This document shows positions 33,501 through 46,400 of a stretch of 64,000 nucleotides of DNA, piece after piece (the stretch's first letter is position 1; each line of letters opens with the position of its first letter). Both the position numbers and the translations under genes were made by a program. The stretch lies in the NCBI GenBank assembly GCA_964035545.1, contig OZ037767.1:12133081-12197080 (forward strand), in the 5' to 3' direction. The notes under the pieces were generated by a model. The model did no database searches, had not been told where the DNA came from, and saw only the letters and a program-made list of their open reading frames with translations. Source of the stretch: Bugula neritina (lineage: Eukaryota; Bryozoa; Gymnolaemata; Cheilostomatida; Bugulidae).

Positions 33501-33980
33501 GCATGAGTGTTTTCTTCCATTATACCTGTTTTAATATAAGGTAACCAAATGGCAATGTGAATGCCATTTAATTTCGCAAAACACCACATAAGAGTAAATT
33601 TAAAGTAGTCTGTAAGAGAGACGCCCAACAAGGAGTTTATATGCAATACAATTGTAAAAGGAATACATTATTGAATGAAAGTGTTCGATTTGCTATTACA
33701 CATTGTAATATATGCTATGTCATCTCTCCATACTCTGTAGTCTATACGCTATGGTCCATATCCCACACACTATACTCTATACTCTCAACTCTAAAGTATA
33801 TTTTTTATTCTGTAATCTAAAGTCTGTAATCTATACTCTATAGTTTATACTCAGTATTCTATGATATAGTCTCTCCACTATAATCCATATTCTTTGGTTT
33901 ATACTCTATAGTCTCCCACTACTGCACATTGCTATACCACGTGGACCAAATTCCTCAATATGGTAGCCATGTATCATATA
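30581..33980. other. Intergenic region with two small arrays
   Basis: It holds the 5' flank of the Stum-like gene, four copies of a 20-bp unit (tccttcccttaggttactcc, 30759-30836), a 9-bp array (31498-31732), a 113-bp dispersed repeat copy (32928-33040) and a degenerate CTATACTCTATAGTCT stretch (33720-33915). No exon recognised. Confidence 0.5.
31498..31732. repeat. AC run then 9-bp array
   Basis: A short AC run leads into units of cacacaaag, cacacaact and then ten or more cacacaacg. The period of nine keeps frames open and yields spurious ORFs on both strands. Confidence 0.93.
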
Positions 33981-34475
33981 AGGGAAGCCGGGGTAATTTG
34001 AGCCAGGGCATATTTGAGAAAAACTGTTCAATATACAGAGTTGTCTTCTTATGTACACAGGTACACTCACAAATGTGGCATATTTTTTCCTGTTCATCAT
34101 TTCTAAGCTGCATGGTAAGTAAAATATTTTACATTTACCTGTTTGTTAAACAAAAAGTAAATTTTGTGGTCTGTATGTCAAATTACTCTATTTTGACATT
34201 TTTGAATTTCATCATGTTGCCAATGCAACCACTGTAACCACCATTCTAGGCAGCAGAAGCTGAAGGTAAGCCTTGAACTCCAAGTATACTATGGCTAGTT
34301 TGGAATATTATTATGGGTTTAAGGTTTTTTCATGCTGTAAACTAACAATTTTTCAAGTGTTCACAATAGCAAACATGTACATATGTATGAGTAACCAATG
34401 TTGATGCTCAAGACACAGTATTTTGTTTGATACCTAAAAAATGTGAAAAACGGCTCAAATTACCCCAGCTTCCCC
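33981..34475. mobile_element. TA-flanked terminal-inverted-repeat element
   Basis: The left end agggaagccggggtaatttg (continuing agcc) and the complement of the right end, ggggaagctggggtaatttg, form terminal inverted repeats of about 24 bp with two mismatches. TA dinucleotides flank both ends (33979-33980 and 34476-34477), as in Tc1/mariner-type target duplications. At 495 bp with no transposase it is non-autonomous. It contains the second copy (34192-34307) of a repeat also present at 32928-33040. Confidence 0.85.
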
Positions 34476-34477
34476 TA

Positions 34478-35220
34478 ATTATCTTCTAGCTCTCGTATAT
34501 TTTGTTTTAGTAAGGTACACTGATAAGTAAAGATGTGGCGATATTTTATTTGTTGTTCACACAAATATCTAATGAATTGCTATCAGTTAGACAATCCAAT
34601 GGGATCACCAACATTAAAGCACACCCAAACTATTATCTTCTCAGGCTGGACTCAAGATCCTGACAAATTATTATTTTTACCTGAAAGCCTCATTTATTCG
34701 TAAAATACTTTTCTTTCTCACTTCAGAAATAAGGATGAAAATAATAATTTTAATTTTACATTATATCATATTTATGCATGCAACTATTATAATATGCCAT
34801 TACCGTACATAACATGAAACATAAATTTCAAAGATCAACAAAACTAATTGTTTGCAAAAATAATTACATGGTGCATTGTACTGTAATATGTAATGGGTTT
34901 AATGTAGGATAACATATTATTACATGTCTTGCATATGCTAAAAATTCAGTCCTTAGAGAAATGATAATTACAAAATATCATAAATTAATACTCCTTAACA
35001 ATTAGCCAATTTTTATATAAAAAAGTAATGGCACATATATGAGCAATTAGCATTTTACTAGACCTATTCTTTAATACAGTGGTTAGGTATAGAAGAGCTG
35101 GCAGTTTGTATAAGAAAGACTTATCTTTGAATGTTATAATAATCAAGCTAACTCTAAATAATGCTGACTATGTAACATTATGATTTAGTCAAGGTTAGAA
35201 CTAGTGAAAGTCACTGATGT
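34478..35220. other. 3' flank of the PDZ gene, nothing recognised
   Basis: AT-rich intergenic sequence. No convincing poly(A) signal was picked out for the minus-strand gene that ends at 35221. Confidence 0.4.
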
Positions 35221-38200
35221 TTACGCTGAGCTGTCAAAGCAGTGATTTAAATTCACAAAAGCTGCTTCAGGATTATCAGTAACTGTAGAGGTGTTGGTGG
35301 AAATATGGTTATTGTTTTTTGGTGCTGATTTATTTAAATACTTGTGAAAAGGGTCTGTAGCTTGCGTGTTAGCAACCTGTGTGTTAGCAGCCTGTGTGTT
35401 AGCAGCCTGTGCGCTAGTACTAGTTTCTACATTTAAGGAATCCGAGCTAAAGCTCAGTGATTGGCTGGGTGTGTCCTTGAAAATGTCGCTCGTCTGCATC
35501 AATTCGGCAAAGAATCTCGCTCTGGCGGCTTCTAATTGGCTGCGAGTTCGTGCTTTTGGCACAACAGGATCTGGTTGAGTGAGTTTTGGTGCGGGAGCAG
35601 TTCTGTAAGATGGTACAACACAAACTCTTAGGACTGGCAAGTAAATGAAAAAATTGATAGTTTTGATTTTCACATGAAGCTCTTCTTACACGAAACATAT
35701 AAATTGTGATATCAAAATTACTTTGTAAAGTTATTGTGCTGAACATGCAGAATATCAGCATTGTTGCCATAAATAGAATACATTGTACTAAATATTAATG
35801 TGCATTATTTAGAACATGAGTAGTTGGTTTGTTAGAGGCATTGTACAAGTGAAAAATTTGTGAACAAACAACTTTGTGCTCTGCATGGTCAATAACATGG
35901 CCAACACACCGAAAACATGCAAATCAAAATGTCAATATTCATAATTGTCAAGCAAATATTATTCATATTAATATTAGGCTATAGGGAATTAGTAAATGAC
36001 ATCTCAGCTTTGACTCCCAAGTGCTTTGTTCAAGCATGTTACAGCATGAAGCATGTGCTCTTGTCATGGCATGCAGCTTGCACTCTGTTCCTCATAGCAT
36101 ATGCTGTATTATAGCACGTAATATGATTTATCATGGCATGCAGTTGGTTTGGGTGAGTATTGAAAACGCTTACAGCAAGCTACCTTGACCTACCCAGCTG
36201 ACCGCGGACGAGGCCGCCGTCTTTTGATAGGCTGCTGAATGTAGCTAGACCCAAAGAGTCCAGTTAATGAGGACTTCCTATTGACATAAAACCTATGTTG
36301 AGGTTTTCCATTTAAACTAAGCATTGCGCCGGATTAACTCCGTAACAAATAACCAAAGCAAAGAAAAGTCATGTTTCAGAGGAGATAACTCCATGATATA
36401 TAATGAATAAGATTTCTAATTTGTAGAGACAATTATATAGGTAAACATACTCTCTAGGTATTTTAAAGCTTTTTAAGGATAAATATAACTTTAAATGAAT
36501 TTGCATAATTTTACTTTTTGTGACTCAATAAAAAGCATGAGCAGCGTTTAGAAATATAAATTGAACACCTCCTCAAGAACTTGTAACTTATGCAGAGGCT
36601 GATATATACAACAATACTATGAGCCTTACAGGTGCCCACAAGTTTACCACCACCACCACCACCACCACCACCACCACCACCACCACCACCACCACCACCA
36701 CCACCACCACCACCACCACCACCACCACCACCACCACCACCACCACCACCACCACCACCACCACCACCACCACCACCACCACCACCACCACCACCACCAC
36801 CACCACCACCACCACCACCACCACCACCACCACCACCACCACCACCACCACCACCACCACCACCACCACCACCACCACCACCACCACCACCACCACCACC
36901 ACCACCACCACCACCACCACCACCACCACCACCACCACCACCACCACCACCACCACCACCACCACCACCACCACCACCACCACCACCACCACCACCACCA
37001 CCACCACCACCACCACCACCACCACCACCACCACCACCACCACCACCACCACCACCACCACCACCACCACCACCACCACCACCACCACCACCACCACCAC
37101 CACCACCACCACCACCACCACCACCACCACCACCACCACCACCACCACCACCACCACCACCACCACCACCACCACCACCACCACCACCACCACCACCACC
37201 ACCACCACCACCACCACCACCACCACCACCACCACCACCACCACCACCACCACCACCACCACCACCACCACCACCACCACCACCACCACCACCACCACCA
37301 CCACCACCACCACCACCACCACCACCACCACCACCACCACCACCACCACCACCACCACCACCACCACCACCACCACCACCACCACCACCACCACCACCAC
37401 CACCACCACCACCACCACCACCACCACCACCACCACCACCACCACCACCACCACCACCACCACCACCACCACCACCACCACCACCACCACCACCACCACC
37501 ACCACCACCACCACCACCACCACCACCACCACCACCACCACCACCACCACCACCACCACCTCACCTGGGAGTCGTCTGTAAGGATGATGTTTCTGTAGAC
37601 TCGGTACTCTCATCCACCACAGGAAGTGACGTCACAGTAGAAGTCAAGTCGCCGCTAGAATGAGCTTGTCTCAACTGAGGAGATACTAGGAAGTTGTCAG
37701 ATCCCTGACTCCCCAATTCGTCCATATCTGATGACTCTGATGGCGTAGTCTCACTGTGAATACCCGAATCATTAGGACTCGGTTGTTCTGGCGAGTCTGT
37801 AGTGGGTTTGAGAGAAGTGCTTGTTTCTAGTTCTAAGTTACCAACGTCTTTTATTTTGATGGTGTCTACAGTGAGTGTGGCTGGTTTGACTGTGTCTACA
37901 GTGAGTGTGGCTGGTTTGACTGTGTCTACAGTAAGTGGGGAAGGTTTGACTGTGTCTACAGTAAGTGGGGAAGGTTTCACAGTGTCTACAACAGTGCTTT
38001 CAGAGTCAGTATTTATGTTAAGTGCTGTAAGTTCAACAGAGCTTGCTGGCAAGTATATTTCTGTATCTCCAATTATAAAACTGTTGACAGGCGCTGTTTT
38101 TTGTGAAGATTCAATTATTGGTTCAGGAACTGGAGAGCTGGCCTCGTTGAGGGTATCGTGTTTTTCCGATTCATCTGCTGCCAATACGAGATGAGTCATG

Positions 38201-41200
38201 TAGTTGTCACTGTAGTCTTGTTCTTCAGTTACTGAGACACTCACAACCCAATCAGGAAGTGCGGCAACTTCTTTTACTTTAGAGATTGGAATTACCTCCT
38301 CTTCAATAGCCTCTTCAGCTGGAGAAGGATTATTTACTCTAATGGTTTGAGTGGTTACTTTTTCTGGGACAAGTTGATGTACTCGCTTCGGCTTTTCAGG
38401 AGGAAGCTAAAATAAAGCAAAAGCCCATCAAAGCACTGTTGCTATGTAACATATAATACTCCTATTATGGTATGCAAAATTTTTTTCCATCAAACTAAAT
38501 CTTAAGGAGTTGGGAATTTTTCAAGATTTAATATAAATTAAGTTATAAAGTAAGTACATGTATATATTGTGTAAAATATAAAAGTGACTTATACAACTAT
38601 AATGCAAAACTAACACTATTAATACAACTATTGTCCAATATTCCACCTGTTTAATTTCAGCAGCTACTGCCTTGCTGTTAGTTGTGTCAGCAGAACCTGA
38701 AGCTATAGCTACAGGTGAGTCTAAATCTTTTATACTTAGTCCATGGCTCTTCTGCATATCAAGTGAAGTGCTTAGCTCTTCAGACAGCTCTTCAAGACTG
38801 TTTTGGAGTCCATAGCTGTCAGATCTGTAACGTAATTGGAATTCATTAGCTTAGGTTATAGGTAACAAATGACAAGGCAACAATATAGTTTATGTTTAAT
38901 TTCATACAAGCCTTGCAAGCTCATACCATACTTGTTTTCTAGCCATGACAAAACGAAAACTGAAAACACCCATTCAATATAGCGTATTTAGTAAACTGAA
39001 TTGCCAAAACGATATTTCCTTCACAGGATGTAAATCTTCACAGCATGCTATTCTATGACGAATCAAACAATAAACAATGGAGGGAAGGTAACTACCTCCC
39101 GCAGCTTTCAACTGTTGTGTCACTGTCACTTAGTCTATGGAGGTTGGAGTCACTAGCATCAATCAGATTGAGTGTATTACCAAACTTGTCTTTTACTAGT
39201 GATCCTTCTAGTGGCGTCTCACTTCCCTCTGCAATTTCTTGTGTTGCTAAAGTAGTAAGAGGTTAAAAATACGCATATATATATAAGCTAACTTTAGAAT
39301 GATAGAATCTTATGAAACAAATAAAGTGTTTCCACAACATAGAGAATTTGTTTAAAAGATATTTTGTACCAATCAGTATATTTATGTTATCATCTTGGAG
39401 GTAGCATTTCTACAAAGTTATTTCTAGATTATTACTCCCTTATGAGTTGTAAGTTCTCAAAAAAAGAAAATTTAATCTTATTAACGAAACTTTTATTGCC
39501 AAAACTTTTTTCACTATTGAATTGTAAAAAACTTGGAATAAAATAAATCTTAAATATGTCTTTTTAACTAAACATTTGCTTTTCCACAGCCTTTTACTTT
39601 AACATTTTTTATTTTAGTTTCTATATATAGAATATTTTTGACAGATAATAATTAATATCACATTTTCATGACTGCGTGAAACATGCACTGCATACTTGCA
39701 CAAAGCTGTCAAATTTGTACACATAGTCTTTTAAACATTGTTTTATTAATTATTGAATTTTTCTATTCAAATGCTTCACATAAATAAATTTATGAAAGGC
39801 TTTTGATCAAAACAAATAAAAAGACAAACTAGAAGTCACATGTTCGGTTTAAAGAGCTTTACTTCAAAACTGACCAAACATGCTAAAGTTAACGGAATAC
39901 TTTTAATAATATTTTGATTGTGGCTAGTCATTTTGACACGTTCCTATCTATATACCATACACTCATAATACTTTCAACTCTAACTTTGACCATAGTAATA
40001 TAGATAAGTATTAGCAAAAAAATTTCCACGGTTTTAAATTTTAATTTAAAACATTTAATCAACCATGAAGATTTTTATCATGATACTCAAAACATCGTTG
40101 ATTTTCACAAATTAAAACTGACCAATCAACTGGCTGAGAGATGTGCCGGGCCGAGAAGGAATTTTTTTCTGCTTTTTAGAGGCATGAGTGCCGGCACCGA
40201 CGCTCTGGCTTCTGTAAACTGGGTGGTACACCTCTGAGGTGATGTCATGGAGCTCCTTGGTGGGACTCGCACTCAACTGTGACAGTGGTGTGGAACCACG
40301 GGCTAACTCTAGAGTCATTGGATATGGTGCCGCGTAGCTCAGTATAGTTAAAGCATCCTCATATGTCATATTACCAAACTCTATTTTAACACTCAAAATT
40401 CTATCACCTGTAAAATAAAACTTCAAGTTTTTTTGATCATGTAGCTTGACTTTACTTTTACACAGCATCATCAGCTTTTTGTTGACTTTCAGATTTCAGC
40501 TGCCACTTGCATGTTATACTGAAGGACAGTTTGCTGCTATAAGAGCTCACCTACAGACACCTTCCCACTCTCTAGAGCTGGTCCTTTGTCATTGAGAGAG
40601 CCGATAATAATACCATCAGTCAGTGTGCCGGTGACACTAAACCCTGGACCTACAGAGTCTCTACTCACCAACTCCACCTCCGAACATTCATAGTTCTGAA
40701 GGAAAAAATAAAGAACACTAAATGTATAGCATTATAAGAACTGACCAATATAAAGTTTTTTTGAGTCTGCAAAAAGTCTCAATAGCATAAAACACTATAA
40801 ATTAACATTATAATAGTAGTAACTGGTGCAGGCCATCATTTATACTTGTGTGAGTACAAAAACATTGATAATGGTGCAACTGAATTGTTGCCAAATTCCA
40901 GCACTTTCAGCATATTTAATACAAATTCATCACACACCAAACACAGCAAATAAAAGTTCTGAAGTGATTTACAAAGTTAAGCACCCAATTTGTGGATCTG
41001 TGAATCACCGTGTATGTCTAGACACTAGAGAAACACCAGTTACCGTTCAGTGAACAATATACAACTACAGAGGTGTTATCTATCACTCACAACGTAATCA
41101 AGCAAACAGAGATCATCTTGTGTGGAGGAGGGTAGCTGAGTCAGCGATTGAGAGTGTGGCGTGCTGTCAGTAGATTTATCACATGGTGCAGTGAGGGAAA

Positions 41201-43491
41201 ATGGTGCTTGGTGTGATAACGAATTAGGTATGACCTAGATAATTTAACATAACAAATACACAAGTGTAATTTCTAAGCTAACGTAATACAGAGAAAGTAG
41301 AAAACTAGAAATTATCAGATATAGGCTATCAGTTTAAAATTCTATACATTTCACATGAATATTTTAAAGTTTGATAATCAATAAGATAAAAAAGCTTCCT
41401 GAATGAGCATATAAACTTTAAAAAGAAAAGCTTTTAGGTTTGTAACTACAAGCTCATAATGAGTCAATATTCAAAATGAAACTGACTGGGACTGAAAACT
41501 TGTTGTACTTAATTTGCAATCTTATATTTTAAACTACAAATACTAACCAATTTTTTCTGGTAAAACTCAAATAGCTTTAAAATTATAAAATAACACACAA
41601 ACAACAAAGATAATCACTCAAGATACATTTATATTTTCGATAAATTTATAATATAATGCACAAGATAAAAGAAGCCTCTTAGCATGAGGTCTAAAGTTTA
41701 GGCAACCGGGGTTTCTTCATTCATTTAGGTCATAGTTTAGGCAAAAACTGCAGATCGAGCTGTTGTGAACTTGCAAGTAGGTTAAATTATTCTACTTTCT
41801 AGGTAAAAATGACACAAGTAATAATGGAGCAAGTAATAATGGCACAAGTAATAATGGAGCAAGTAATAATGGCACAAGTGGAGCAAATGGAAAGTAGGTA
41901 AAAATAGCATACTGATGTTAAATGTTCCGAAACTCTTAAAACCCAACCCCCAAACTCGAACCCCATCTTCAAACGCACACCCCCAACCCCCACCCCAAAC
42001 CCTAATATTGAAAATGTGCCATTTTTTTCTACTTTGCCACTTGTGTCATTTTTAGCGGGTTAAATATATGCCCTTAGAAATGCCAGTGACAACCATCTAT
42101 CTATAATCAAGCTGCATTAGCTTAACTTTTAGTAGCAACCGAGTTGCTGAGTTATGGCTGAGTCAGATTGAAACATAACAATAAGAACAAGACCCAGTTT
42201 ATACCCATTGATAGAGGCAATGTTCCTTTTTTACTTGTGCAAACAATTGACTATAATGTGTTATAGAGATAGGAGAGGAATGTAGTTTGGGCCTGATGTT
42301 GCTTGAAGCAACATTTAATTGTGACTTATATTTTGGTAATTTAGTAAGGCTATAGAACTAACAACATGCGGATCAGTCATACAGTCTTGTATTGCAATCA
42401 AGATAATACACATCTCCAATAGCCACAGGTTTTCAGAATGAAATATACATTCTTGTATAGTTCAGGCATTAGAACAGTTCTCAAGATTACAGGGATATCG
42501 AATGGGCATGTGTATAGAAGTATCTTATACTAGTAGAAAGCATCCATTACCAACTACTTTCACAATATGCTGCTGTGTGTAGTATTTGCTTTTGCTGCAT
42601 ATGGTGCTCAAAGAATTATAGTAAGGCATAGTACTGAATTAGTTGTACAATGCGCTGTCCACTAAACATAATATAACAGTGAATGCCCTGGGTACTTCGG
42701 TGTATAAAATAACAAATTCTCACTCAGCAAATAAATAATATGAAGAGATGTATGATCAGATCTTTTTTGTCATACTGCTTATGATGACAAGGGGAAATAA
42801 CTTCCAACTGAGCCCCCTTTACCTAGCTCATGATTTCAACTAATATAGACATTTACCTTTACAGAGTTTGTCCGAGAAGCAGGCGAGGGGCTGCTTTTTC
42901 CTTCCTCTTTTTTACAAGGAGAAGTGGCTTGCGGTAATTCGGTTTCTAGTAGCAGACATTAGATTATAATATTCACAGTTCATGTTAAACTAGAAAATCA
43001 TGTTGGGAGAACAGCTTACACACTTTTGATTTCTAGACTAGCTGACGGACATCACAAGTTCTGAGTATTAAGTTGTGTATAATTGGCAAACTGTTCAGGC
43101 TACATTCTGTCAATATACTAGGGCTATCTAGCAAATTTTACATGTTAAAAGACTTGAGGCTTGCTGATTTTGATGCATTTTGTGTAGATATAAAATATTA
43201 TATTACACACAGACAGAACTATATGTTGAACAATTGTCAAACAATTTTTAGTGCACTAAACAACTCCCTTACTCCCACACAAATTAATCATTATTTTCTG
43301 ATATTGGAAAGTTTTCAACGGTATAAGAGCACAAAGTAGAAGGAACCCTAGATTATTGGAAAGCTACTCTAACACACCCTCTCTCTGCTGGAGTTCAGCC
43401 AGCACAGCATTGTCTGTAAGGATATCGTCATCAACAAAAGCTGAATTCTGTTGGCCAGTGTTTGCATGCTTGCTGTTTTTACTCTTTCCTC
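35221..43491 (-). CDS. AHNAK/periaxin-type PDZ-domain protein (5' end not found)
   Basis: Ten exons with matching phases on the minus strand: 43491-43378, 42945-42857, 41234-41091, 40695-40551, 40407-40123, 39246-39096, 38824-38647, 38406-37565, 36316-36194, 35602-35221 (stop). They encode 816 residues after an incomplete 5' end. Exons 4 and 5 make one PDZ domain: 'VELVSRDSVGPGFSV', 'GDRILSVKIEFGNMTYEDA', 'ILSYAAPYPMTLEL'. The GD.+LS....F.N..YEDAL..L..A.PY pattern resembles the PDZ of periaxin and AHNAK, as remembered. The remainder is low-complexity and acidic or Ser/Thr-rich, typical of a disordered scaffold, with four 10-residue repeats (VDTVKPATLT/VDTVKPSPLT) in exon 8 and a basic KRRRPRPRS stretch in exon 9. 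Exon 9 has a weak polypyrimidine tract. Upstream exons should lie between 43.5 and 48.8 kb. Exact orthology is unproved. Confidence 0.8.
36646..37560. repeat. (ACC)305 uninterrupted trinucleotide array
   Basis: 915 bp, 305 perfect ACC units by coordinate count, in the intron after PDZ-gene exon 38406-37565. On the transcribed strand the junction reads CCCAG then GTGAGGTGGTGG, so the intron's 5' end becomes GGU repeats. Long poly-T, poly-P, poly-V and poly-W frames here are artefacts. Confidence 0.98.
37861..37980 (-). repeat. In-frame 30-bp coding repeat
   Basis: Four 30-bp units plus a partial fifth inside PDZ-gene exon 38406-37565. They encode VDTVKPSPLT twice and VDTVKPATLT twice; the units form two identical pairs, which suggests recent duplication in steps of one or two units. 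Confidence 0.95.
41812..41881. repeat. 30-bp tandem repeat (aagtaataatggcacaag)
   Basis: Two to three copies in the PDZ-gene intron between exons 42945-42857 and 41234-41091, followed by a C-rich stretch (41945-42000). Confidence 0.8.
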
Positions 43492-46400
43492 CTGCAAAAG
43501 AAGGAAAAGATATTCTTTTGAACTAGCATTTGTACATAGCCTGCTGAAGCATGATGCGCGCGGCACGCATGCACACTTCTTGCCCCTCCTCTCCTGCTGT
43601 CCCAGTTATGAGATAGACTAGGTACACGACTAGTGTTGATGTCAAGATGACATGCCATTACAATTCAAGAAACTAATAACTCTGCACTGAAAGCTTTTGT
43701 TTATTGGAGAACTTGGCTTCACAAAACTCATCAAATTTACTTGTTTTGTTGGAGGGTTAAAAGAAGAAACAATGATGCTTACTGTTACAAGGATTGAAAC
43801 TTGAAAATCTCTTACAAGTATGCCAGCTAAATTAAACCCAACATTGTTTACTCTAAACTAGCTATCAGTTTTCAAAACCAATTGTTGTTTTTTGTGCAGC
43901 TAAACATATTGTGGTTTATTTGAAACAAAAACATTAATTATCAGACTTCTGTCATATAGGTTTTACTCAAAACCGAATTTCAAAAGTATGAAGAGAAGGC
44001 AAGATGAGTTTAGTATAACATGAATGAGACACTTAAAAGTAATTATGGGCCACATAATTTACACGTTGGTATACCAGACAGAATGATTAATAACGTGTAC
44101 TATGCAGTCATGTCCATTCAATAAACTACTTTAATTCAATTAGAGTTAGTATTTCTCATAAACTAAAATATGAAAATTCCGAGGCAAAACGTCTAATAGT
44201 CTTCTTGCTCAATATATGTAATCAGATGAATCGCTTTGCTTTAGAAACTACAGTCTATAGTAGGTACTGCAGAGGAGGGGTGGGGGGGGGTGACACAGGT
44301 AGGGTTCTAATAAACCTTTTTTATTAAAGAAAACACAACTTCTAGCCTAACCAAATATTAAATGAAGTCTCAGATACAATTGTTGGAATAAATATTTGTT
44401 ATTAAACAAGTTCACCCGACCAAGACATTGCGATGAAAGGAGAGCATTAAAAAGCATGACCAGAGAAGAGCAGGTAAATGTTGTATTTGAACTGTACTAA
44501 AGTACATCATAGCCCTGACTACCCTGGCAGGATAGTTTGAACAGACACCATACATTAGTGTTTGGAATAGTGTTTCACCAACACGTTTCTTTGTATGGTG
44601 CAGTCTTCAAACATAACATAAGGGATGACAATTTGCTTTAACCATGCCCACTACTTCGGTATTAATGGTCAAGCTATGGCTACTACTGCTTACTAACATT
44701 GCAGATGGCAATTTCAATGCTGCTTTTCCTTAAGTTTAGCTTAAAGACAGTGCTTCATAAATTAGGCCATTGCAAACCGTAAAGAACTTCTACCAAAAAC
44801 AAACTACCATTTCGTTTATTGATCACTTGGAATGAGTATGCAATACACACACTCCCGAGTCTTAATCGGTAAAAACTCATAAAAAGTCTAGTAGCAACTA
44901 GCAACTAGCATCTAACAACTAGACTAGCAACTAAATAGAAGTGAAGAGGAGTAGTAAATAATCTTATTATTTTAGTAGAAGGGAATACAAACCTAATGTA
45001 ACTAGAAACCTAGCATTATTAATATTGAAACAAAATATGTTGCTCTAATAAGTATCATTAACATTATAACAATTACAGAGATTATAACAATGTAATTATG
45101 ACAAACAATATTATGATAGAATTAATTCTTTTCTTAATTTATCATCAGTTGAAATAGTTTAGTATAATTAATCCTTACACAGAAGCAATTATTATGTGAT
45201 TACCCGTTTTACTGCTTCTCCTCTTGAAACAGATACAATCCATCTGCACTGGTGTCTCTGTATACTCTACTCTGTATACTCTATTTCTGTCTCTGTATAC
45301 TCTATTCCTGTCTCTGTATACTCTACTCTGTAGCCTATACTCTATTTTGGTCTCTGTATACTCTACTGCTGTTATTGATGATTCATGTAAATATGAATAT
45401 TAACGGCTGATAGCGGAAGCCCTAGTGACAGAAACGTTTCAAGAGATAGCAGTGTGCAAACTCTCAGCTAATTATTAGCAAATTAAACAAAAGAGGGCAG
45501 AACTTAACCGACCAGCTAAGAAATTAGTGTGCTTCAAGTGCATTCCTACAGTTTCACTAGCACTATGTGTGTTTAGTACTCTTTAATATGCAGTACAACA
45601 ATAGGGTAGCACTACAGCTACAGGCGGATTGAAATGCGGTGTTGTGAAGGGGGTAAGCTGCCTAGAGCTCGGATACTTGAACATGCAGTAATAACACACA
45701 AGTGTCTTACAAAGCATGCAGATTGATTTACTGTATACAGTTGCCTTCTCTACATTTGTATTACAATTTAAATTCAATTTAAAGCAAGAATATGCCAATG
45801 ATCAATAATGCTATCAAGAGTATTTAAATATTGGCAAATTTACTTAATTCAAACTATGAATAAACCTCAGTAGGTATTCAAAAGTTAATAGCATCAGTGA
45901 AATAATATTTTTGATATTCATTTTAGACTTGACAACAAAAAGTAAAAATATTGTAATGCAGCATATTTTTTGAATATTAAGTATTGCACCAGAAACTTAA
46001 GTTTGTGTGTCTTCTTCAATTATAAATTTGTTCCACAGCAGCTATAAGCCCTTAAAATGCGTGCAGCATTTACTTAAAGTTCAGCTATATTCAAGTTACC
46101 TACTATCATGTAGATACCCACCGCAGTAGTATATAGGCCATTTAAAACTGAAGTATGTAAGTTTGGTATGAGTATCATTGATTGAGCAGGTTCTTAAATA
46201 GTTGAATTTTCAAAAAATAATGGTTGCTCAAAGGTTTTCGACTTGGTTCAATTTGCTGTGGTAAGCTTAAAGAAGCATCAGTTACTGCAATCACTTCACT
46301 TCTAATAAATATATCAGCACCAAAAGCTGGTATTTTTCATTCAACTGTATAATTGATAGAAAAACTTGTATATAAATTATTTTCAAATTCATTTTAGACA

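Noticed and set aside
36588-37663. Long poly-T, poly-P, poly-V and poly-W ORFs
   Set aside because: All frames of a perfect ACC array are open; the sequence is intronic by splice signals.
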